Shown: piece after piece, positions 35,086 through 42,629 of the stretch | How positions within the stretch are numbered: position 1 is the first letter of the stretch | Layout of the letters: every line of letters begins with the position of its first letter | DNA from: Fodinibius sp051746985 | GTDB taxonomy: Bacteria > Bacteroidota > Rhodothermia > Balneolales > Balneolaceae | Length of the DNA: 64,000 bases | NCBI GenBank assembly: GCA_051746985.1 | Contig: JBNJFP010000013.1 | Span: forward strand, 1 to 64,000 | Reading direction: 5' to 3' | The notes under the pieces: generated by a model | The model's database searches: none | Seen by the model: only the letters and a program-made list of their open reading frames with translations | Told to the model about the DNA's origin: nothing | Translations under genes and position numbers: made by a program

Positions 35086-36459
35086 ATGTCAGATAATAAG
35101 CCTACCATATTAATTACGGATGACGAAAAAAGCATTCGTAACTCGCTCAGGGATATTCTCGAATTTGAGGATTATAAAGTGCTTGAAGCCGAAAATGGGG
35201 AGGAGGTTTTCGCCATGCTTCCCGACCACCGGGTTGACCTGATGCTGTTGGATATAAAGATGAAGGGCATGGATGGAATGGAAATTTTATCCAAGTTAAA
35301 AGAAGAAAATAAGCGTTTCCCCGTAATAATGATTTCGGGACACGGCAATATTGAGATCGCCGTTGAAGCTACAAAAAGGGGGGCGTTTGATTTTATTGAG
35401 AAACCCCCGGACCTGAACAGGTTACTGGTGAGCGTTCGTAATGCCTTAGATCAGCATCGCCTGACCGAAGAAAATGAAACCATAAAATCTCGCTTGCCTG
35501 AAGTTCCCGAAATTATTGGGCAAAGCGATGCAATTAAAAAGATCAAACAGACCATAAATAAAGTTGCCAAGACCAGTTCCCGGGTTATGATTACCGGAGA
35601 AAATGGTACGGGTAAGGAGCTGGTGGCTCGGTGGATTCACGAAAAAAGTGACCGGAGTAGGGGAACATTCGTGGATGTCAACTGTGCAGCAATACCGGCC
35701 GATCTGCTCGAAAGCGAACTTTTTGGTCATGAAAAAGGATCTTTTACCGGGGCCAGCAGTCAGCGGATTGGTAAATTTGAACAAGCGGATGGGGGCACCC
35801 TTTTTCTTGATGAGGTGGGTGATATGAGTGCTGCTGCTCAGGCCAAAGTGCTTCGTGCGCTGCAGGAAAATGCAATTGTACGGGTAGGGGGCACTAAGAA
35901 AATATCGGTGGATGTTCGCGTCATTTCGGCTACAAACAAGGATCTGCTCGACGAGATCGAAACGGGGGGATTTCGTGAAGATTTATATCACCGTCTTAAC
36001 GTAATTCCTATACATGTACCGCCGCTGCGCAAACGCCGAGAGGATATTCCGCTGTTGGCCAAAGACTGGCTGCAAAAATTGGCACAAAAAGATATTATGT
36101 TTTCAGGGATATCATTTTCCGACGAAGCCCTTGATGAGCTGAAAAACCAGGATTGGTCGGGCAATGTCCGTGAACTTCAAAATGGGGTAGAACGCTTGGG
36201 ATTGCTGGCTGATGGTTCTGAAATTAGCAAAGAAGATGTGCAGTCGTTTACCCTTTCGGGAGGTAAAAAAAGTGATGCTTTTGGCGACTTGATCGATCAG
36301 TCAGAATCCTTTCAACGGTTTAAAGAATCGGCAGAGCGTTTGTTTTTAATTCGCAAACTCGAAGAGCACGACTGGAATATATCGCAAACGGCTGAAGCTA
36401 TTGATATTCAACGCAGCCACATGTATAACAAAATTAAAAAGTATAATATCGAACGCTGA
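35086..36459 (+). CDS. Sigma-54-dependent response regulator, NtrC family
   Basis: Three-domain regulator. The REC domain (about 7-120) has phospho-acceptor D56 with D12/D13 and K106. The AAA+ domain (about 142-375) has Walker A GENGTGKE (171-178) and Walker B LFLDEVGD (239-246). The C terminus is a Fis-type helix-turn-helix (about 415-457, ISQTAEAIDIQRSHMYNKIKKY). The sigma-54 contact loop reads GSFTGA (218-223), a Ser variant of canonical GAFTGA. No sensor kinase is adjacent, so its partner is unknown. It follows PBP4 by 6 bases, so the two are probably in one operon. Confidence 0.92.
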   Translation: MSDNKPTILITDDEKSIRNSLRDILEFEDYKVLEAENGEEVFAMLPDHRVDLMLLDIKMKGMDGMEILSKLKEENKRFPVIMISGHGNIEIAVEATKRGAFDFIEKPPDLNRLLVSVRNALDQHRLTEENETIKSRLPEVPEIIGQSDAIKKIKQTINKVAKTSSRVMITGENGTGKELVARWIHEKSDRSRGTFVDVNCAAIPADLLESELFGHEKGSFTGASSQRIGKFEQADGGTLFLDEVGDMSAAAQAKVLRALQENAIVRVGGTKKISVDVRVISATNKDLLDEIETGGFREDLYHRLNVIPIHVPPLRKRREDIPLLAKDWLQKLAQKDIMFSGISFSDEALDELKNQDWSGNVRELQNGVERLGLLADGSEISKEDVQSFTLSGGKKSDAFGDLIDQSESFQRFKESAERLFLIRKLEEHDWNISQTAEAIDIQRSHMYNKIKKYNIER

Positions 36460-36534
36460 ACGTTTGAACGCATCCTTCGAGACGCGTCTTTCGCATAATT
36501 ATTCTGTTAATATTTAGTTTCAAAAAAGTACGTT

Positions 36535-37428
36535 ATGTCAGCAAAAATAATAGACGGTAAAAAAGTTGCACAGCTAACCCGCGATGAAGTAAGGCAAGAT
36601 GTTGAAGATTGGATAGAGGGCGGGAATCGTCCGCCTTTTCTGCAGGTTGTATTAGTAGGTAATAATCCCGCTTCAGATGTCTATGTGGGAGCCAAAACAC
36701 GAGCGTGTAAAGAAGTGGGCATCGAAACCGATACCATGCGCCTGCCGGATACAGTATCAGCCAAAGAATTGAAAGCGACCATTAACGAGCTGAATAATGA
36801 CGATTCGGTTGATGGAATTCTTGTACAGTTGCCGCTGCCTAATCACCTATCGGCCCACGATGTTATAGAATCAATCGATTACCGTAAAGATGTGGATGGT
36901 TTTCATCCCATGAATATGGGACGGCTGACTGTAGGGCAGCCGAGTTTCCGGTCGTGTACTCCGGCGGGTATAATCGAACTGCTAAAACATTACAGTATCC
37001 CGACAAAGGGAAAACATGCCGTTATTGTGGGGGCCAGCAATATCGTGGGACGACCGATTTCTATCTTGTTAAACAAGGAGAGCGGGGAACAGGGGAAAGC
37101 CACAACCACTGTATGTCACAAATATACCAAAGATCTGACCCAGCATACCATCGCTGCCGATATCTTGGTAGTTGCGGCAGGCCAGCCTGAACTTATAAAG
37201 GGAGAGATGGTCAAAGAAGGTGTGATCGTTATTGACGTGGGTATTAATCGTGTGGCAGATGAAACCAAAGACAAGGGGTACAGCCTGGTCGGTGATTGTG
37301 ATTTTGAAAGTGTTAAGAAAAAGGCCAGCTGGATTACGCCCGTTCCCGGTGGAGTTGGGCCTATGACTGTTGCCATGCTGATGAAAAACACGCTGCTTGC
37401 GGCAAAAAAATCAATCTACCCAGAGTAA
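36535..37428 (+). CDS. folD: Methylenetetrahydrofolate dehydrogenase/cyclohydrolase
   Basis: Bifunctional FolD, interconverting 5,10-methylene- and 10-formyl-tetrahydrofolate with NADP. The catalytic Lys lies in VYVGAKTRACKEVGI (about 48-62). VDGILVQLPLPNHL (about 95-108) and VGASNIVGRPISILL (about 161-175) are the folate- and nucleotide-binding motifs. The tail GGVGPMTVAMLMKNT is also invariant. 297 residues, normal length. It is 75 bases after the regulator; no terminator is evident between. Confidence 0.95.
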   Translation: MSAKIIDGKKVAQLTRDEVRQDVEDWIEGGNRPPFLQVVLVGNNPASDVYVGAKTRACKEVGIETDTMRLPDTVSAKELKATINELNNDDSVDGILVQLPLPNHLSAHDVIESIDYRKDVDGFHPMNMGRLTVGQPSFRSCTPAGIIELLKHYSIPTKGKHAVIVGASNIVGRPISILLNKESGEQGKATTTVCHKYTKDLTQHTIAADILVVAAGQPELIKGEMVKEGVIVIDVGINRVADETKDKGYSLVGDCDFESVKKKASWITPVPGGVGPMTVAMLMKNTLLAAKKSIYPE

Positions 37429-37434
37429 CTGATA

Positions 37435-37731
37435 CTATAAGCATTCGCTGGGATCTTCGGGATCTATATAGCAAGCGTCGGAGGTTAGGGTCCGGCTGAA
37501 TTTGAGATCCCGGCTTAGTTCCTCCAGAAATGCTTTAATTTCTTCCTGGGATGTCCATTGCTCGTGACCGTCGCTCAACAAGGGTAATTGATCTGTGATT
37601 ATTCCAGTGGGCAGGATGGTATCCCCAATATCATCTACGTTGACTATCTTGTGAGCTACGACTAACTCGTTTAGCGTGTCTTTAACCCACCTTGTGAATT
37701 CATTGGAGCGTTGATAATAGAAGGTGAACAT
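37435..37731 (-). CDS. Small hypothetical protein, thioredoxin-like fold suspected
   Basis: A 98-residue soluble protein, convergent with folD (6 bases apart). The order strand (MFTFYYQ), helix (SNEFTRWVKDTLNELVV), strand (HKIVNVDD), then LPLLSDGHEQWTSQEEIKAFLEEL resembles the glutaredoxin/GST-N arrangement, with the usual cis-Pro position at the L-P of QLPLL. There is no CxxC motif, and the only Cys are near the C terminus (C91, C97). The fold is an inference from pattern only. Function unknown. Confidence 0.6.
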   Translation of the reverse strand: MFTFYYQRSNEFTRWVKDTLNELVVAHKIVNVDDIGDTILPTGIITDQLPLLSDGHEQWTSQEEIKAFLEELSRDLKFSRTLTSDACYIDPEDPSECL

Positions 37732-37842
37732 AATAATGAGACCTTTTTCATTGCATTAATATTATAACGCCTCGAGTTAAATGGCCATTCCCTTTTTTAA
37801 GCCTATGTAAATAGTTAAAAATAAATATCAAATAGGGGTGAC

Positions 37843-37907
37843 ATAATGGTGTCATTATCAGTTCATAAATTAGAATTGAACATCAATTAAACACAAGACA
37901 CCATTAT
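37843..37907. promoter_or_regulatory. Nested inverted repeats before the small helical gene
   Basis: ATAATGGTGTC (37843-37853) is the exact reverse complement of GACACCATTAT (37897-37907), whose end overlaps the ATG at 37906. The left arm also sits in a compact palindrome, ATAATG-GTGT-CATTAT (37843-37858). The arrangement suits an operator, or an RNA stem that hides the start codon. No Shine-Dalgarno is visible next to the ATG. Confidence 0.4.
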
Positions 37908-38235
37908 GAATACCGCGATTAAAACAACGAGAAAAAGTGTTACCACAAATTTAGAGCCTGTCCTTCGCAAGGTATTAAAAGAAGCAGAAAAGGAGCACCG
38001 CCAACTGCAAGAAATGTTTAATCTGATGGGGTGGGGGGATTTGCCTGACACGCTAAAGATGGAAATCAAGGATGATGTATCGGCTATGGTTGACGAACTT
38101 GAAGGGCAGTATTCCAGTTGCGATCCGCATGTGGCCCGTCGTCGTCAGCGGGTGGTACACTGGGTGGAAAGTTATCGTGATGGCATCTGCTCGCTGGATA
38201 CCGCAATTGATGTGCTGAGGGTTAAGAAATTGTAA
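37906..38235 (+). CDS. Small helical hypothetical protein
   Basis: A 109-residue protein I do not recognise. It is rich in Lys, Glu, Arg and Asp and predicted mostly helical, with a KVLKEAEKEHRQLQEMFNLMGWG coil-like segment. There is no signal peptide or membrane segment. It stands alone between the convergent folD/small gene pair and guaB. Its start codon lies inside an inverted repeat, and a strong hairpin with a T-run follows its stop codon. Composition matches neighbouring genes, so it is probably real. Function unknown. Confidence 0.6.
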   Translation: MNTAIKTTRKSVTTNLEPVLRKVLKEAEKEHRQLQEMFNLMGWGDLPDTLKMEIKDDVSAMVDELEGQYSSCDPHVARRRQRVVHWVESYRDGICSLDTAIDVLRVKKL

Positions 38236-38268
38236 ACGATTTCAGAGAGACGCTTGATCGGCAAGCGG

Positions 38269-38336
38269 ATGTGAGCGACTATGGATTGACAGATTTTTTA
38301 GCGAATTCTGTTAAGCAGGTCGCTCACATTTTTTTT
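38269..38336 (+). terminator. Long two-part hairpin with T-run before guaB
   Basis: ATGTGAGCGAC (38269-38279) pairs perfectly with GTCGCTCACAT (38319-38329), and inside it TTGACAGA (38286-38293) pairs with TCTGTTAA (38307-38314) with one G-T. Eight T follow (38329-38336). It reads as a terminator of the small upstream gene, or as an attenuator for guaB. Confidence 0.65.
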
Positions 38337-38343
38337 ATCTTTG
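38336..38343 (+). promoter_or_regulatory. Possible -7 promoter element of guaB
   Basis: TATCTTTG matches TAnnTTTG and overlaps the end of the hairpin T-run. Transcription from here would begin near 38350, about 33 bases before the ATG at 38383. No TTG is seen at the expected -33 position, so support is partial. If used, it would exclude the alternative TTG start at 38341. Confidence 0.35.
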
Positions 38344-38382
38344 CCCAAACCAGAACCACAATGCTTGCAGACTTTCTGTATC

Positions 38383-39861
38383 ATGGAAAAATCCTCTCCT
38401 TTCGATCGTATAACCCGACAAGGATTAACCTACGACGATCTTCTTCTTGTTCCCGCACATTCGCAGGTAGTACCACGAGATGTGGATACCAGCATCGATC
38501 TCACTGAAAATTTAACGCTCAACGTTCCGGTAATTAGTGCTGCGATGGATACGGTATCAGAGTACCGATTGGCCATTGCGTTGGCACGAGAGGGCGGCAT
38601 TGCAATGCTGCATAAAAACATGTCTATCGAGGATCAGGCCGATCAGGTGCGGATGGTAAAACGCAGCGAGAGCGGGATGATTGTAGATCCTGTTACGCTT
38701 GGTAAAGACGCTACAGTACGGGAAGCGCGGGGGTTGATGAAAAAGCATAAAATCGGCGGCATCCCTATAATAAGAGAGGATAATACGCTTATCGGAATTG
38801 TTACGAATCGTGACTTGCGCTTTGAACATTACGTAGATAAGAAGCTGAGCACGATTATGACGACCGAAAATCTGGTGACTGCCAGAGAGGGTACAACCCT
38901 TGATGAAGCGGAAAAACTGCTGCAACAACATAAGGTTGAAAAGTTGCCCATTGTGGATGACGACATGAAACTGGTGGGGCTTATCACTTTTAAGGATATC
39001 GAAAAAAAGATGAATTTCCCCAATGCCTCTAAGGATGATATGGGACGTCTGCGCGTGGGGGCGGCCGTGGGTGTTACGACTGATACGCTCGATCGCGTGC
39101 AGGCGCTGGTGAATTCCGGGGTGGATGTGATTACCATTGATACTGCCCACGGACATTCGGCGGGCGTACTGGAGATGGTTAAAAAAATCAGTAATGAATT
39201 CCCTGATTTGGATTTGATTGCTGGAAATATTGCTACCAAAGAAGCTGCTAAAGCCTTGGTAGAGGCCGGCGCCGATATTTTAAAAGTGGGCGTTGGACCG
39301 GGATCGATCTGTACGACGCGGGTTGTAACAGGTGTAGGTGTCCCGCAGTTAAGCGCGGTGATGGAAGTAGCCGAGTATGCGCACGAAGCGGGGGTTAGTC
39401 TTATTGCCGATGGAGGTATCAAACAGACGGGCGACATCCCCAAGGCGCTGGCTGGTGGTGCCCATGCGGTGATGATGGGTTCAATGTTTGCGGGGGTTGA
39501 TGAAGCTCCGGGTGAGACGGTAATTTATGAATCGCGTAAGTATAAATCGTATCGCGGTATGGGGAGTCTTGGTGCCATGGAACAGGGCTCGAAAGATCGT
39601 TACTTTCAGGATGTGGAAGATAATATCAATAAACTCGTGCCCGAAGGTATTGAGGGACGCGTGCCCTACAAAGGCTATTTGAGCGAGGTAGTTCATCAGA
39701 TGGCCGGTGGATTGCGTGCTGCCATGGGTTATTGTGGTGCCCCGGATATTGCTGCTTTGCAGAAGGCAGAGTTTGTACAGATTTCAGCGGCAGCTTACAA
39801 AGAGAGCCATCCCCACACGGTACAAATCACCAAAGAGGCGCCAAATTATTCGGTGAGCTAA
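38383..39861 (+). CDS. guaB: Inosine-5'-monophosphate dehydrogenase
   Basis: Oxidises IMP to XMP with NAD, the first step of guanine nucleotide synthesis. The N terminus DRITRQGLTYDDLLLVPAHS is typical. Two CBS domains occupy about residues 95-205. The catalytic Cys310 lies in GPGSICTTRVVTG, followed by GMGSLGAM in the flap region. I chose the ATG at 38383, giving 492 residues (E. coli 488); a TTG at 38341 is in frame but unlikely. The stop codon abuts the stop of the convergent lptG-like gene with no gap. Confidence 0.95.
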   Translation: MEKSSPFDRITRQGLTYDDLLLVPAHSQVVPRDVDTSIDLTENLTLNVPVISAAMDTVSEYRLAIALAREGGIAMLHKNMSIEDQADQVRMVKRSESGMIVDPVTLGKDATVREARGLMKKHKIGGIPIIREDNTLIGIVTNRDLRFEHYVDKKLSTIMTTENLVTAREGTTLDEAEKLLQQHKVEKLPIVDDDMKLVGLITFKDIEKKMNFPNASKDDMGRLRVGAAVGVTTDTLDRVQALVNSGVDVITIDTAHGHSAGVLEMVKKISNEFPDLDLIAGNIATKEAAKALVEAGADILKVGVGPGSICTTRVVTGVGVPQLSAVMEVAEYAHEAGVSLIADGGIKQTGDIPKALAGGAHAVMMGSMFAGVDEAPGETVIYESRKYKSYRGMGSLGAMEQGSKDRYFQDVEDNINKLVPEGIEGRVPYKGYLSEVVHQMAGGLRAAMGYCGAPDIAALQKAEFVQISAAAYKESHPHTVQITKEAPNYSVS

Positions 39862-40944
39862 TTATTTGCGGGCATTGTAAAGGATGCCGATGCCAATAAT
39901 TATAAAAACAAGGTGTGGTAGTATGGCAGCCAGCATAGGATCTATTTGTCCCTTGCCGCCAAAAGGCTCGATAACTTTCATCATCACAAGATAAAGAAAA
40001 CTTACCGCAAGGCCGGCTGCGATATAAAATCCCCGGCCTCCCTTTCGGCGTACCGAGGCCAGTGCAAAGCCTACAATAGTGACTACGATAATGGAAAACG
40101 GGTATGCATAGCGGCCGTAAAGTTGTACTTTAGGTAGTTCTATATTACCGGCACCGCTGCGCTGTATAGACTCTATATAGTTTTGTGCCTCAGGATAGGT
40201 AAGCTGGTAGATGTCGGAGGTTTTTCGGGTTAAATCCCTTGGATAAATATTGAGGGTGGTATCCGCAGAATCGATATTGACCTCGGTATAGCCCATCTCG
40301 TTAAAGGTCTGCTTTCGGATGTTTTCAAACTTCCATTGCTTTTTTTCTTCTTGCCAAATCATGCGTTGAACGAACAATTTTTGCCGGATGCTATCACCTG
40401 CAAAATTAATAATATCAACGCGGTAGCCGGTTTGTTTATCGGGATTAAAATAGTTGATTTTAAAGATGGAATTTTCTGATTCCTGGCGGAAAATACGATT
40501 GGTATCTACCTTGTCGGATTTGCCCGACAGGTATTCCGACTCGAAGGCTATGCGGTCTTTGTTGGCGTCAGGGATGATAAACCCATCGAGGTAGCTAAAG
40601 CCGGCAGTCATCAAGATGGCGAAGGTAATATAAGGGACAAGGATTCTGTATAGACTTATTCCTGCGGCTTTTAGAGCGGTAATTTCGAGGCGCTCGGTCA
40701 TTTGTCCCGTGAGATAAAGGCAAGCTATAAATACGGCTACGGGAATGATAAGACGGGCTATTTCAGGGATGTAGTTGAAATAATACTGGCCAAAAATTTC
40801 GGCAAAAGTAGCACCCTTGTCTGTAAAATCTTCGCTGTTCTCCGAAAAATCGATGACCACAAAAATGAATATGAGTACCAACATTACAAACATAGTAATG
40901 GTTAGCATCCTAAAAAAAATATAGCGGTCGATTTTTTTAGTCAC
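39862..40944 (-). CDS. LptF/LptG-family LPS export permease (LptG-like)
   Basis: Inner-membrane permease of the LptB2FG LPS exporter. It has hydrophobic helices at about 11-32, 53-75 and 97-119, a periplasmic jellyroll of about 150 residues, and three helices from about 275 to the C terminus, the family pattern. ITALKAAGISLYRILVPYI is the conserved coupling-helix stretch. At 360 residues it is the shorter of two paralogues. It overlaps the upstream permease gene by 8 bases. LptB is not in the window. The F versus G assignment is a guess based on order. Confidence 0.88.
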   Translation of the reverse strand: MTKKIDRYIFFRMLTITMFVMLVLIFIFVVIDFSENSEDFTDKGATFAEIFGQYYFNYIPEIARLIIPVAVFIACLYLTGQMTERLEITALKAAGISLYRILVPYITFAILMTAGFSYLDGFIIPDANKDRIAFESEYLSGKSDKVDTNRIFRQESENSIFKINYFNPDKQTGYRVDIINFAGDSIRQKLFVQRMIWQEEKKQWKFENIRKQTFNEMGYTEVNIDSADTTLNIYPRDLTRKTSDIYQLTYPEAQNYIESIQRSGAGNIELPKVQLYGRYAYPFSIIVVTIVGFALASVRRKGGRGFYIAAGLAVSFLYLVMMKVIEPFGGKGQIDPMLAAILPHLVFIIIGIGILYNARK

Positions 40945-42379
40945 GCCGTTTCCAGAGTTTAGAAAGGTTAAGGGGTGTGCTTATGCTTATTATTAAAATA
41001 ATGCCGATGACTCCGAGGACAATATCGGATGCCCACATACCTGTAAAGGGCGATATGAATAGTCGGTCGGCCAGCTTTTCTCCCTGTATGATGGAAATCC
41101 AGTAGAAGGTGAGAAACACCGTCCCGATAAGGGCAGCATAGCCTAAATTGCCTTTCTTTGTGTACATGCCAATTGGTGCACCCAGCAGTACAAAAATAAT
41201 GCAGGCAATAGGAATGGAAAATTTTTTGTGGATCTCTACCAGGTATTGGGCCATTTTCTCCATTCGCCATTCGGTGTCGGAGGCGACATCTTCGATATAG
41301 GAGTTATAGCTTCGAAATTTTTGTAGCGCGATATCGTGTAGCCGTACCTGTTCCTGTTTGGAGGTCAAATTTTGCAGTGCTATGTAACTGCTGTAATAGG
41401 GGATGTCTTCGGTCGAATCAATATTTGAGGATCGCAGTCTTGACTGTCGGTTTTCTCCGGTGTTTTGTTTCGTAAGTGTGGGGTAGATGTAATTGTCATT
41501 TTCCAGAACCTGCTGTATTTGTCCCTTCATTTTGTTATCGAGCGAGTCGATAACGCTTTGCATGGCCTGAATATTCATGGTACGATCATTGCGGGACCGG
41601 TCGGCAGGGTTAGATCGTGAAAAAGCCAAATCCGAAAGGTCGAAACTGATGCGGTAGCGGTCGTAATTTGTTTCTTCAAAAACATCAATCACCTTTCCTT
41701 CTTTACGCCGGTCGAGCTTGCGCAGTATCGACCCATCTTGCAGGAATAGCGTAAGCGTTTGTCCATCTTCTTCACTTTTAAGCTGACCTGACTTCGCTTT
41801 GATATAAGCCTCTTTACGTTCACGGGTAGAATGTTGATAGATCGTTACGTTGTGGAGGGAATCAGATTCATCGGTAATTTCTTTAACCAAAAATGTATAA
41901 TTGTCGATGCCTTCATAAAATTCATTTTCTTTGAGATCAAAACCGGGTTTTTTAAGGCGGATGTCAATAAAAAGTGAGCGGGCCCGCTGATTGGCATCGG
42001 GCAGTACATCATTCGAAAACCACATCAAAAAAACAGACAGTAGAACAGCGGATATAATAACCGGTTTTATTACGTGGATGGGATTTACGCCTGCCGCCCG
42101 CAGCGCCGTAAGTTCGTTAAGTTCGGTGATTTTGCCGTAGGCCATTAGGGAGGCCACCAATACAGCCATGGGAACAGCAAGTACGACCATCGAGGCCAGA
42201 TTGGTAATAATGAGCTCAATAATAACGCCAAAAGGTAATCCCTTACCGATTAGCAGATCGATATAGAGAATCAGGAATTGCATCAAAAGCAAAAACATGA
42301 GGGTGGTAAAACAAAATACAAAAGGCCCTACATGCCGCTTTAGAACATCTAATTGTAATTTATTGGGTAAAAATCGCAT
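40937..42379 (-). CDS. LptF/LptG-family LPS export permease (LptF-like)
   Basis: Second paralogue of the LPS exporter pair, 480 residues. Hydrophobic segments lie near 18-38, 58-80, 106-124 and again in the last 100 residues. The coupling-helix stretch is ELNELTALRAAGVNPIHVIKPV (about 83-104). The periplasmic domain (about 130-380) is longer than in the partner and includes a charged, Gln- and Asn-rich insertion. The pair forms a two-gene operon convergent with guaB and divergent from sprA. A weak TATTTTG occurs upstream but I see no convincing promoter. Confidence 0.88.
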   Translation of the reverse strand: MRFLPNKLQLDVLKRHVGPFVFCFTTLMFLLLMQFLILYIDLLIGKGLPFGVIIELIITNLASMVVLAVPMAVLVASLMAYGKITELNELTALRAAGVNPIHVIKPVIISAVLLSVFLMWFSNDVLPDANQRARSLFIDIRLKKPGFDLKENEFYEGIDNYTFLVKEITDESDSLHNVTIYQHSTRERKEAYIKAKSGQLKSEEDGQTLTLFLQDGSILRKLDRRKEGKVIDVFEETNYDRYRISFDLSDLAFSRSNPADRSRNDRTMNIQAMQSVIDSLDNKMKGQIQQVLENDNYIYPTLTKQNTGENRQSRLRSSNIDSTEDIPYYSSYIALQNLTSKQEQVRLHDIALQKFRSYNSYIEDVASDTEWRMEKMAQYLVEIHKKFSIPIACIIFVLLGAPIGMYTKKGNLGYAALIGTVFLTFYWISIIQGEKLADRLFISPFTGMWASDIVLGVIGIILIISISTPLNLSKLWKRRD

Positions 42380-42629
42380 ATTGTTGATCTATTGAGAGCC
42401 CCTAAAATTAGGCCTCTGTCTCTTCATTACAAAATAGAGTTTTATTATGAGTACATGGCGATAGTTTTTACTTTTATGAGTAGCAGGAATCTATTATAAT
42501 TCTTCAAGATCTGTTTGGGTACGTTCACTTCAATTTTAACACTACAAAAACAAGGAGCTGTCTATAGAGTATTGCTACCATTGGTTTACTGGATTGATAT
42601 AATACCTAATTATATTCTATAACGGTTTC

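Noticed and set aside
37435..38235. Toxin-antitoxin pair
   Set aside because: The two small genes on opposite strands with repeats between them suggested this, but they are divergent, share no overlap and match no toxin or antitoxin pattern I know.
38557..39156. Open frame opposite guaB
   Set aside because: guaB matches IMP dehydrogenase along its whole length; the antisense frame has no motif.
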